The translations under genes and the position numbers were made by a program. This document shows, in pieces, positions 43,683-51,604 of a stretch of DNA of 64,000 bases (the first letter of the stretch is position 1; each line of letters begins with the position of its first letter). The stretch is taken from NCBI RefSeq assembly GCF_008763945.1, contig NZ_VTQH01000001.1, positions 1,803,139-1,867,138 on the forward strand. Direction: 5' to 3'. This stretch comes from Microbacterium testaceum StLB037. Lineage in GTDB: Bacteria > Actinomycetota > Actinomycetes > Actinomycetales > Microbacteriaceae. The notes beneath the pieces were generated by a model. That model was given only the letters and a program-made list of their open reading frames with translations. It ran no database searches and was not told where the DNA came from.

Positions 43683-44712
43683 CGATAAAGCAGCGCGCAC
43701 GGCGAACATCTTCGATGTGGCCCGACTGGCGGGCGTCTCGCACCAGACGGTCTCGCGCGTCCTGAACAACATGCCGAACGTGCGCCCGGCCACGCGCGCC
43801 CGGGTCGAGCAGGCCATCGCGCAGCTGCGCTACAGCCCGTCGCCGGCCGCCCGGGCGCTCGTCACGCGGCGCACCAGGACCATCGGCCTCGTCACACCGG
43901 GCAGCGTCGACTACGGCCCCTCGTCCATCGCGATGAACTTCAACTTCGCGGCTCGGGCCGCCCGGTACAACGTCGACGCCATCAGCTCCCCGCAGGGCGA
44001 CGCCGTGGCGGCGCGAGCGGCCATCGACGGGCTGTTGAAGCAACGAGTGGATGCCATCGTGCTCATCGTGGTCGACACCGAGGTGCTGGCATCCGTACAG
44101 GCCCTCGAACTCGACATCCCGGTCGTGGCGTCGGCGACGACGAGTCGACCGCACCCGCGGCTCGTCGCGATCGATCAGTACCGCGCCGCCCGGAGTGCCG
44201 TCCGGCACCTGCGCGAGGCCGGGTACGGCCCGATCCGGCACATCGCCGGGCCCGCCCGCAATCCCGACGCCGTCGAGCGCATCCGCGGATGGCGTGAAGA
44301 GCTCGCCTCCTCGCGCAGTGAGCTGACCGCCCTCGTCCACGGGGATTGGTCGGCCGAGAGCGGATATCGCATCGCCAGCGAAGCCGACATCGCCCCCGGC
44401 GAGGGGATCTTCGTCGCGAACGACCACATGGCGATCGGCGTGCTCTCGGCTCTCCGTGAGCGCGGGCTGCGCGTCCCCGAGGACGTCGGCGTCGTCGGGA
44501 TCGACGACGTTCCCGAGGCGGCGTTCCTCTACCCGTCTCTGACGACGGTGCGACAGGACTTCGCTGCTCTCGGCGAGATCCTCATGCAGAAGGTCCTGCT
44601 CGCCGTCGAAGAGCCCGACACCGTGAGCGAGAGCACACCGCTTCCCACGCGCCTCATCGTGCGGGACTCGGCTCCGGCCGAGCGTCCGACCGGGTCACGC
44701 CGCTCGCGCTGA
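43675..44712 (+). CDS. LacI-family regulator of the furanose transporter/GH43 block
   Basis: A 345-residue LacI/GalR repressor. Helix-turn-helix ANIFDVARLAGVSHQTVSRVLNNMP, then RYSPSPAARALVTRRTRTIGLVTPG and an effector domain ending VGVVGIDDVPEAAFLYPSLTTVRQDF. ATG 43675 lies inside the end of the ATPase gene (8-nt overlap), giving coupled translation. Three sites of the form TGTGAGCGCTAACA (37229, 42108, 44847) surround it, so it probably controls the transporter operon, its own unit and the GH43 gene. The effector is unknown; arabinose or galactofuranose is plausible. Confidence 0.92.
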   Translation: MPDDKAARTANIFDVARLAGVSHQTVSRVLNNMPNVRPATRARVEQAIAQLRYSPSPAARALVTRRTRTIGLVTPGSVDYGPSSIAMNFNFAARAARYNVDAISSPQGDAVAARAAIDGLLKQRVDAIVLIVVDTEVLASVQALELDIPVVASATTSRPHPRLVAIDQYRAARSAVRHLREAGYGPIRHIAGPARNPDAVERIRGWREELASSRSELTALVHGDWSAESGYRIASEADIAPGEGIFVANDHMAIGVLSALRERGLRVPEDVGVVGIDDVPEAAFLYPSLTTVRQDFAALGEILMQKVLLAVEEPDTVSESTPLPTRLIVRDSAPAERPTGSRRSR

Positions 44713-44814
44713 GCCCGCGCCGTCATCTCGCATCGTCCCGGCCGGCTGGGATGGGGGAAGGCTCGCGAGCCGTGCCCGATGTGATGGCATTCGCTCTCAC
44801 GCCCGTCGGAGGGG

Positions 44815-44830
44815 CTGTTGACGTAACCAT
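44815..44830. promoter_or_regulatory. Operator-like site of the 9136 regulator before the GH43 gene
   Basis: CTGTTGACGTAACCAT matches ATGTTGACGTCAACAT at 13 of 16 positions, the same score as the site at 9105. It lies 17 bp upstream of the TGTGAGCGCTAACA site, so the promoter may answer to two repressors. Confidence 0.55.
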
Positions 44831-44846
44831 GCTGGTCTCCGTGGCG

Positions 44847-44860
44847 TGTGAGCGCTAACA
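44847..44860. promoter_or_regulatory. Operator of the 43675 regulator before the GH43 gene
   Basis: TGTGAGCGCTAACA, identical over 14 nt to the operator at 37229. Confidence 0.8.
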
Positions 44861-44922
44861 TGAAAAAGACCGTCGAAGTCGCCGGTTCCTGCAATGATGC
44901 ACCCCGAGAGGACCTCACCCCC

Positions 44923-47900
44923 GTGACCCTTCACAATCGATCGGCGCCACCGCGCCGCCGTACCCCGTGGACACTCGCCGTCCCGGTCATCGCCGCCCTG
45001 GTCGCGGCACCCCTCACCGCCCCCGTCATCTCCGGCGCGGTCGCCGCCGACGCGGGACTCGTCGTGTCGTACCCCCTCGACGAGACGTCTGGAACCGTCG
45101 CGCGCGACACCTCCGGAAACGGCCGTGACGCGATCTTCGAGGGCGGACCGACGCTCAACGGCGCAGACGGCGTCCGTCTCGACGGCGCCGACGACGACAT
45201 CAAGCTGCCCGACGACATCCTCAAGGGGCTCGATTCGATCACGGTCAGCACCGACGTCATCGTGCGCGCGGAGCAGGACACCCCTTACTTCATCTGGGGG
45301 CTCGGCAACACGAAGGAGTGGTACGGCAACGGCTACCTCTTCGCCACGGGCAACCCCGCGCGCACGGGAATCGCGCTGGGCAACTGGGAGACCGAGCAGA
45401 AGGCCGAGAGCACCGCGCCTCTCGAGCGCGGTGTGTGGAAGAAGCTGACCTACACCCTCGATGCCGGCTCGAAGACCTCGCGCATGTACATCGACGGCGT
45501 TCAGATCGCCGAGAACACCAACACCACCACGCTCCCCAGCATGATCGGGGGCGGCACGACGACCGCGAACTACCTCGGTCGCTCCAACTACACCCCCGAC
45601 AAGCGCTTGGCCGGGAGCCTTCGCGACTTCCGCATCTACGATCGGGCCCTCCCGGCCACCGAGGTGAAGGCACTGATCAAGACGCCCGAAGACAGCGCGG
45701 CGGTGCAGTCCGCGCTGAACGGGTTGACGGTGACCAACGTCGACGACGTCCGCGGCAACCTCACCCTGCCGGACTCGTCGCAGGGTCTCCCGGTCACCTG
45801 GACGACGTCCGACCCGAAGATCGTCACGGCCGACGGCGTCGTCACGCGGCCCGCAGCAGACGCGACCGTGACGCTCACGGCATCCGTCACCAAGAACGCC
45901 GTGACTCTGACACGCGACTTCTCGGCGACCGTCCGCAAGGCGGCGCAGATCGGGCCCTTCGAGGGCTACACCTTCGCCTACTTCACCGGGAACTCGGTGG
46001 CTGGCGAGAACATCTACTTCGCCGCGAGCAACGGCAACAACGCCCTGTCGTGGACCGAACTGAACAACGGACAACCGAAGCTCACCTCGACGTTCGGCGA
46101 GAAGGGTCTTCGCGACCCGTTCCTCATCCGCTCTCCCGAGGGCGACACCTTCTACCTCATCGCCACCGACCTCTCGATCGGCCGCAACGGCAATTGGGAT
46201 CGCGCCCAGCGCTCCGGCTCGAAGTACCTCGAGGTGTGGGAGTCGCACGATCTGGTCACGTGGAGCGCGCAGCGTCACGTGAAGGTCTCGCCGGACACCG
46301 CGGGGAACACCTGGGCGCCCGAGGCGTACTGGGACGAGTCGCTGGGCGAGTACGTCGTGTTCTGGGCCTCGAAGATCTACCCCGACAACGACCCGAACCA
46401 CACCTCGAACGTCGCCAACAGCATGCTCTACGCCACCACGCGCGACTTCGTGACCTTCAGCGACACGAAGGTCTGGCAGGGCGGCATGTCGCGCATCGAC
46501 TCCACCGTCATCAAAGCGGACGGCGTCTACCAGCGCTTCACGAAGGACGAGGGCGCGGGCACCACCGGGTGCAGCGACATCATCCAGGAGAGCTCGCCCG
46601 TGCTGACGGCTCCTCTCGACAAGTGGAAGCTCGTCACCTCGTGCATCGGCAAGAACGCGGGCACGGGTGCCGTCGAGGGTCCGAGCATCTTCAAGTCGAA
46701 CCCGGGTGACGTCAACGGCGACAAGTACTACCTGTTCGTCGACGAGTACGGCGGACGCGGATACATCCCGCTCGCGACCACCGACATCGCCAACCCCGAC
46801 TGGAAGGTTCCGGCCTCGTACCGCCTCCCCGGCAGCCCGCGGCACGGAACGGTCATGCCCGTGACGCAGGCCGAGCTCGCGGCGCTGCGCGCGAACCTGC
46901 CGCAGCCCCTCGCGGCCAATGAGAATGGCGAGCTCCTGCGGTACGACTTCACCGACGGCTCGGGCTCGACCCTGCACGACCGCTCCGGTGCGGGGCGCGA
47001 CGCGCAGATCAAGGGCAACGCCGTCTGGGGCGATAAGGCGTTGGTCTTCGACGGCGTCGATGACTACGTCGATCTGCCCGACGACGTGCTGGCGGGCACG
47101 ACCGACATCACGGTCCAGGCCAAGATGCGGGTGGACGCGGCGCAGAGGAACCCCTACTTCCTCTACGGCTTCGGCAACACCGCGCAGGACGGCACCGGGA
47201 ACGGCTACCTCTTCGCGACCGGCAACGACCGGTTCCGGGGAGCTCTCACGACGGGCAACTGGTCGGCGGAGCAGAACGCGCAGTCGGCGTCCGCTCTGCC
47301 GCGCGATCAATGGGTCGACGTCACCTACACCCTGAGCGGGTCGACGGCGCGGCTGTACCTCGACGGTCAGCAGGTCGCCGAGAACACGAACGTCACGGTG
47401 CGCCCCGGTGACATCGGCGGCGGTCGCACGCTCGCGAACTACATCGGAAAGTCGGTCTACAACGCCGACAACCTGTTCCGCGGACAGGTGCGCGAGTTCA
47501 CGCTCTACAACCGTGCGCTCTCCGGCAGCGAGATCGTCGCCCAGTCGGGCAACGGGACGATTCTCGGAACGGTGAGTCTGCAGGATGCGAGCGCCCTCAA
47601 GGTCGCACCCCTCGTCGACGCGACCACCCGGACGGTGACGTTCCCGGTCAAGCCGGGCACCGACCTGACGAAGCTGCGGCCGACCTACACGACCGCTGCC
47701 GGCACGACGGCCACTCCGGCCTCCGGCATGCTGCGCAACCTCAGCGACCCGGTCACGGTGACGCTGAAGACGGCCGGTCAGGACGACGTCGTCTGGACGT
47801 TGACGGCGGTCGAGATGAAGAGCCCGGTGCTGCCCGGGCTGTACGCGGATCCGAACATCGCGGTGTTCGGCGACACGTACTACCTCTACGCCACCACCGA

Positions 47901-49287
47901 CGGCACCCCGGGCTGGGGCGGCAACACCTTCTACGTCTGGAAGTCCAAGAACCTCGTGGACTGGACGCGGTCGGACAAACCGTTCCTCACCCTCGACGGA
48001 GCTCAGGGCAACGTCCCCTGGGCCACCGGCAACGCGTGGGCTCCCACGATCATCGAGAAGGGCGGAAAGTACTACTTCTACTTCAGCGGTCACGAGCCGA
48101 ACGCCGATCGGAAGATGATCGGCGTTGCGGTCGCGGACAGCCCCGAGGGGCCGTTCACCGCCGAGGCGCAGCCGATGATCACCAACGGCGAGAGCGTCAA
48201 CAGCGGCCAGGCGATCGACCCCGCGGCCTTCCGCGACCCGAAGACGGGGAAGTACTACCTGTTCTGGGGCAACGGCCGGCCGCTCTACGGCGAGCTGTCC
48301 GACGACATGAAGAGCATCAAGGCGGGCACGATCAAGCCGATCGATGGACTGCCCGACTTCCGTGAGGGGCTCTTCATGAACTTCCGCGACGGCACCTACC
48401 ACCTGACGTACTCGATCGACGACACCGGATCGCCCGACTACCGCGTCGGCTACGCCACGTCGACGAGCATCGACGGGCCCTGGACCTACCGCGGCATCCT
48501 GCTGCAGAAGGACCCGTCGCAGGGCATCCTCGGGACGGCGCACAACTCGATCATCAACGTGCCCGGGACCGATGAGTGGTACATCGCGTATCATCGCTTC
48601 GCCATCCCCGGCGGCGGCGGAACGAACCGCGAGACGACGATCGACCGGATCACGATCGGTGCCGACGGACTCTTCCAGACCGTGAAGCCGACGCTCTCCA
48701 GCGTCGCTCCGCGCGAGGTGCCGACCGGGACGAACCCCGAGCCGAGCCCCTCGCCGTCGCCGAGCGGTTCTCCCAGCGGGAGCCCGTCGCCGTCGCCGAG
48801 CGACTCTCCCACCGGGACCCCGTCGCCCTCGCCGAGCACTTCGCCGAGCACTTCGCCGAGCGGAGGCTCGAGCGCTCAGCCCACGTCGGCCCCCGCAGGA
48901 CCGTCGGTCTCGCTGTCGACCTCGACGGTCGAGCGCGGTGGCACGGTGCGGGTGACCGTGACGGGGCTGAAGGCCGGTGAGCAGGTGACCGCCGAGCTGC
49001 GCAGCACGCCGATCCGCATCGCCGGCATCCCGGTCGCCGATGCGGCCGGCCGGGTCGTCTTCGACGTCCGCATCCCCGCGGACATCGAGGCCGGGGCCCA
49101 CGCGATCGTCGTCTACGCGGCGGATGGCTCGCTCATCCAGCGCGTGCCGATCATGGTCGTACCGAAGGGTCAGCTCGCCGCCACCGGTGCGCAGGGCCCG
49201 CTCGGTGCGGCGCTGCTCGCGGCCTTCCTGCTGGTCGCAGGTGCGGCCGTCTGGACGATGCGCCGACCGCGCCGCACGCTGTCGTGA
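44923..49287 (+). CDS. Wall-anchored enzyme with two GH43 modules and two LamG domains
   Basis: A 1454-residue surface protein. Order: signal peptide (about 1-42); LamG-like domain (46-247); Ig-like spacer; GH43 module 1 (about 344-647: base Asp in GLRDPFLIRS, acid Glu in GAVEGPSIFKS); LamG-like domain 2 (671-870); spacer; GH43 module 2 (about 967-1251: base Asp in YADPNIAVFG, acid Glu in PDFREGLFMNF); Pro/Ser linker; Ig-like domain; LAATG near 1418, helix and RRPRR, a sortase signal. Likely activities are arabinofuranosidase and/or exo-galactanase; each module's specificity is unsettled. GTG 44923 follows GAGAGGA; an ATG at 44860 would overlap the operator and delay the signal peptide. Confidence 0.88.
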   Translation: MTLHNRSAPPRRRTPWTLAVPVIAALVAAPLTAPVISGAVAADAGLVVSYPLDETSGTVARDTSGNGRDAIFEGGPTLNGADGVRLDGADDDIKLPDDILKGLDSITVSTDVIVRAEQDTPYFIWGLGNTKEWYGNGYLFATGNPARTGIALGNWETEQKAESTAPLERGVWKKLTYTLDAGSKTSRMYIDGVQIAENTNTTTLPSMIGGGTTTANYLGRSNYTPDKRLAGSLRDFRIYDRALPATEVKALIKTPEDSAAVQSALNGLTVTNVDDVRGNLTLPDSSQGLPVTWTTSDPKIVTADGVVTRPAADATVTLTASVTKNAVTLTRDFSATVRKAAQIGPFEGYTFAYFTGNSVAGENIYFAASNGNNALSWTELNNGQPKLTSTFGEKGLRDPFLIRSPEGDTFYLIATDLSIGRNGNWDRAQRSGSKYLEVWESHDLVTWSAQRHVKVSPDTAGNTWAPEAYWDESLGEYVVFWASKIYPDNDPNHTSNVANSMLYATTRDFVTFSDTKVWQGGMSRIDSTVIKADGVYQRFTKDEGAGTTGCSDIIQESSPVLTAPLDKWKLVTSCIGKNAGTGAVEGPSIFKSNPGDVNGDKYYLFVDEYGGRGYIPLATTDIANPDWKVPASYRLPGSPRHGTVMPVTQAELAALRANLPQPLAANENGELLRYDFTDGSGSTLHDRSGAGRDAQIKGNAVWGDKALVFDGVDDYVDLPDDVLAGTTDITVQAKMRVDAAQRNPYFLYGFGNTAQDGTGNGYLFATGNDRFRGALTTGNWSAEQNAQSASALPRDQWVDVTYTLSGSTARLYLDGQQVAENTNVTVRPGDIGGGRTLANYIGKSVYNADNLFRGQVREFTLYNRALSGSEIVAQSGNGTILGTVSLQDASALKVAPLVDATTRTVTFPVKPGTDLTKLRPTYTTAAGTTATPASGMLRNLSDPVTVTLKTAGQDDVVWTLTAVEMKSPVLPGLYADPNIAVFGDTYYLYATTDGTPGWGGNTFYVWKSKNLVDWTRSDKPFLTLDGAQGNVPWATGNAWAPTIIEKGGKYYFYFSGHEPNADRKMIGVAVADSPEGPFTAEAQPMITNGESVNSGQAIDPAAFRDPKTGKYYLFWGNGRPLYGELSDDMKSIKAGTIKPIDGLPDFREGLFMNFRDGTYHLTYSIDDTGSPDYRVGYATSTSIDGPWTYRGILLQKDPSQGILGTAHNSIINVPGTDEWYIAYHRFAIPGGGGTNRETTIDRITIGADGLFQTVKPTLSSVAPREVPTGTNPEPSPSPSPSGSPSGSPSPSPSDSPTGTPSPSPSTSPSTSPSGGSSAQPTSAPAGPSVSLSTSTVERGGTVRVTVTGLKAGEQVTAELRSTPIRIAGIPVADAAGRVVFDVRIPADIEAGAHAIVVYAADGSLIQRVPIMVVPKGQLAATGAQGPLGAALLAAFLLVAGAAVWTMRRPRRTLS

Positions 49288-49307
49288 TCGGCAGAAGGTG
49301 AGAAGGG

Positions 49308-49340
49308 AGGGCCCGGGTGCCATGGCATCCGGGCCCTTTC
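49308..49340 (+). terminator. Terminator after the GH43 gene
   Basis: AGGGCCCGGGTGCC pairs with GGCATCCGGGCCCT (14 bp, one wobble), then TTTCC. Confidence 0.8.
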
Positions 49341-49384
49341 CGCGTTCGGGGACGGAGGGGGGGGACGCCTCCTCCGTCATGTGA

Positions 49385-49795
49385 CTCGATCGCACCGGCT
49401 CGCCATATCTCTTCGCGCGCGAGGCCCTGAGCCCGTATGTGCGCGAGGTCATGCGCGACGCGCACGACGACGGTCAGCCGGTTCTGCGGGGGCTGTTCCA
49501 CGAATTTCCCGCCGACGCGCGGTCGTGGAGCGTGAAGGACCAGTGCCTGCTCGGCCCCGACCTGCTGGTGGCCCCCGTCCTCGACGCCGGCGCTCGCGCT
49601 CGCACCGTGGTCCTGCCGGCCGGCGCGGACTGGACCGATCTGTGGAGCGGCACCGTGCACCCCGGCGGGGGAGAGGTCGAGGTCGATGCGCCGCTCGAGC
49701 GCATCCCGCTGTTCGTCCGCGACGGCGCCATGCCAGAGGTGGTCGCGGCCGTCCGAGCGGCGTTGGGGCTTCCCGCCGCCGCGCTCCCGGCGTGA
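49385..49795 (+). pseudogene. 3' remnant of a GH31 alpha-glucosidase/xylosidase gene
   Basis: About 136 in-frame codons matching only the C-terminal part of family 31 enzymes: GSPYLFAREALSPYVREVMR, GQPVLRGLFHEFPADARSW, CLLGPDLLVAPVLDAGARAR, VVLPAGADWTDLWSG and LERIPLFVRDGAMPE. The catalytic barrel is absent. The frame opens at an upstream TGA (49382), with no start codon or ribosome site before the homology, and the sequence sits 45 nt after the GH43 terminator. This is most simply a truncated gene left after deletion or rearrangement. A short protein from GTG 49439 is possible but could not be an active GH31 enzyme. Confidence 0.8.
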
Positions 49796-49820
49796 GACGC
49801 CTCGCGCCCCCCCCCCAACC

Positions 49821-49885
49821 GATAAACGCTTGCTGCACTGGGAAACGCCCTCGGAGAGCGTTCCTCAGTGCAGCGAGCGTTTATC
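49821..49885. repeat. 65-nt nested inverted repeat (element IV)
   Basis: Outer arms of 20 bp (GATAAACGCTTGCTGCACTG with its complement at 49866, one G-T pair). Inner arms GGGAAACGCC (49840) and AGCGTTCCTC (49857) repeat the AAACGC core exactly 19 nt inside each outer arm. Same length and outer arms as the element at 15681, 34 kb away. Confidence 0.85.
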
Positions 49886-49912
49886 GGCGTCGGCGCGACG
49901 CAGTGAAGCGGG

Positions 49913-51439
49913 TCAGCCGAGCAGCGGCACCGCGCCCACGAGCACGCCGACCGCGAGCATCACGAGCGAAACCACCGTCGCTCGCCACAGCACCTTCTTG
50001 TGGTGGTCGCCGAGGTTGACCCCGGCGAGCGAGACGAGCAGCAGGATCGCGGGCACCAGCGGGCTCTGCAGGTGCACCGGCTGGCCGGTGATCGAGGCGC
50101 GGGCCATCTCGACCGGGGCGATGCCGTAGTTCGCGGCGCTCTCGGCGAGCACCGGGAGGATGCCGAAGTAGAACGCGTCGTTCGACATGAAGAACGTGAA
50201 CGGGATCGACAGCACGCCGGTGATGACGGCCAGGAACGGGCCCATCGACGAGGGGATGACCTGGGTGATCCACGCCGCCATCGCCGTGACCATGCCGGTG
50301 CCGTTCAGCACGCCGACCAGCACACCGGCGGCGAGCACCATCGACACGACCCCGACGATGGAGGGGGCATGCGCGACGATCTCGTCGGCCTGTCCGCGCA
50401 GCTTCGGGAAGTTCACGATGAGGGCGACGGCCGCGCCGACCATGAAGACGAACGCCAGCGGGAAGACGTCCATCACCAGCAGCACCATGACCGCGGCGGT
50501 GAGCGCGAGGTTGAACCAGAGGAGCTTCGGGCGGAGCGTCGCGCGGTTCGGGTCGAGCATCGTGTCGGCCATGGCGGTGTCGGCGGTGTCGACCAACTGC
50601 GCCGCGGCGACGGCGTCGCGTCCGCCGCGGACGGTGACGACGTTGCCGGTGCGCAGCGAGGCCACCGCGCCGGGCTTGGGCTCCGCTCCGCGGAAGATCT
50701 TCGGGGCACCCAGACGGCCGAAACCTCCGGGGCCGTCGATCTTGGCGGTGTCGATCGAGCCGGCGAGGCGCTTGCGCTCCGCCAGGCCGAGGAACCAGGC
50801 GAACGCGAGCGAGACGACCAGGCCCGCGAGCAGCGAGGGGATCATCGGGACGAAGACATCGGTGGGCTGAAGGCCCAGGGCGGTCGCGGCGCGCACGGTC
50901 GGGCCACCCCACGGAACGATGTTCATCGTGCCGTTCATGAGGCCCGCGACGCAGGTGAGCACCACGGGGCTCATGCCCAGACGCAGGTAGAGCGGAAGCA
51001 TGGCCGAGGTCGTGATGATGAACGTGGTCGAGCCGTCTCCGTCGAGCGAGACGGCGCCGGCGAGGATGGCCGTGCCGAGCACGATCTTGGCCGGGTCGTT
51101 CCCGAGCACCCGCGTGATGACGCGGATCAGCGGGTCGAACAGGCCGACGTCGATCATGATGCCGAAGTACATGATCGCGAACATCAGCAGCGCCGCCGTC
51201 GGCGCCATCTTGCTGATGGCATCGATCACCATGTCGCCGAGGCCCAGGCCGGCGCCGGCGATCAAGCCGAAGACGGTGGGCACAACGATCAGCGCCACCA
51301 TCGGGGTCAAGCGCCGCGTCATGATCAGGGCCATGAACGACAGGACCATGAGGAAGCCGAGGGCGACGAGCACTCCGTCGGCGGGCGTGTAGGCCACCGC
51401 GTACTCTTCGGCTTCGGCCGCAAGGATCAGGGGGGTCAT
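49913..51439 (-). CDS. CitMHS-family citrate/divalent-metal symporter
   Basis: A 508-residue membrane transporter of the CitMHS family, which takes up citrate complexed with Mg or Ca with protons. It has about 11-12 helices. Family segments include VALGFLMVLSFMALIMTRRLTPMVALIVVP, IMYFGIMIDVGLFDPLIRVITRVLG, LDGDGSTTFIITTSAMLPLYLRLG, MNGTMNIVPWGGPTVRAATALG and SIPFTFFMSNDAFYFGILPVLAES. The central loop (about residues 220-290) is longer than usual. AAAGGAG precedes ATG 51439. It is divergent from a CitA/CitB-type two-component system that probably induces it. Confidence 0.93.
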   Translation of the reverse strand: MTPLILAAEAEEYAVAYTPADGVLVALGFLMVLSFMALIMTRRLTPMVALIVVPTVFGLIAGAGLGLGDMVIDAISKMAPTAALLMFAIMYFGIMIDVGLFDPLIRVITRVLGNDPAKIVLGTAILAGAVSLDGDGSTTFIITTSAMLPLYLRLGMSPVVLTCVAGLMNGTMNIVPWGGPTVRAATALGLQPTDVFVPMIPSLLAGLVVSLAFAWFLGLAERKRLAGSIDTAKIDGPGGFGRLGAPKIFRGAEPKPGAVASLRTGNVVTVRGGRDAVAAAQLVDTADTAMADTMLDPNRATLRPKLLWFNLALTAAVMVLLVMDVFPLAFVFMVGAAVALIVNFPKLRGQADEIVAHAPSIVGVVSMVLAAGVLVGVLNGTGMVTAMAAWITQVIPSSMGPFLAVITGVLSIPFTFFMSNDAFYFGILPVLAESAANYGIAPVEMARASITGQPVHLQSPLVPAILLLVSLAGVNLGDHHKKVLWRATVVSLVMLAVGVLVGAVPLLG

Positions 51440-51604
51440 CGCGACTCCTTTGTCGTGACGGGCGCGGCTTTCGCGCTCGATCCGGTGACACTACGGAGGC
51501 CGGGCCCCTCGACGCGCGCTTGCTCGCATTGCGGACGGTATTGCGCGTACCGTGTGTTCTGCGCATTTCGCGCACGAGGACGTGAGTCGAGGCGGGAGGC
51601 GCAA

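Noticed and set aside
44848..44922. Start of the GH43 protein at 44848 or the ATG at 44860
   Set aside because: These starts overlap the TGTGAGCGCTAACA operator and put an unlikely 21-25-residue acidic stretch before the signal peptide. GTG 44923 has a ribosome site and begins the signal peptide directly.
44797..49452. Very long open frame on the minus strand opposite the GH43 gene (over 1500 codons)
   Set aside because: It reads as Arg/Val/Gly-rich sequence without any recognisable domain, starts and ends without signals, and mirrors the third-position GC bias of the real plus-strand gene. The same applies to 11643-14426 (minus) and 50000-51604 (plus).
49439..49795. A functional short GH31 protein
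   Set aside because: The catalytic barrel is absent, and GTG 49439 has no convincing ribosome-binding site. Homology also extends upstream of that codon to a stop, as expected for a truncated gene.
1887..49885. Resemblance of the A-A-A'-A' elements to integron attC sites (R''-L''...L'-R')
   Set aside because: attC sites start with an RYYYAAC-type box and end with GTTRRRY. Here the first element starts with GTT and ends with AAC, the others lack these boxes, and there is no integrase or cassette array nearby.
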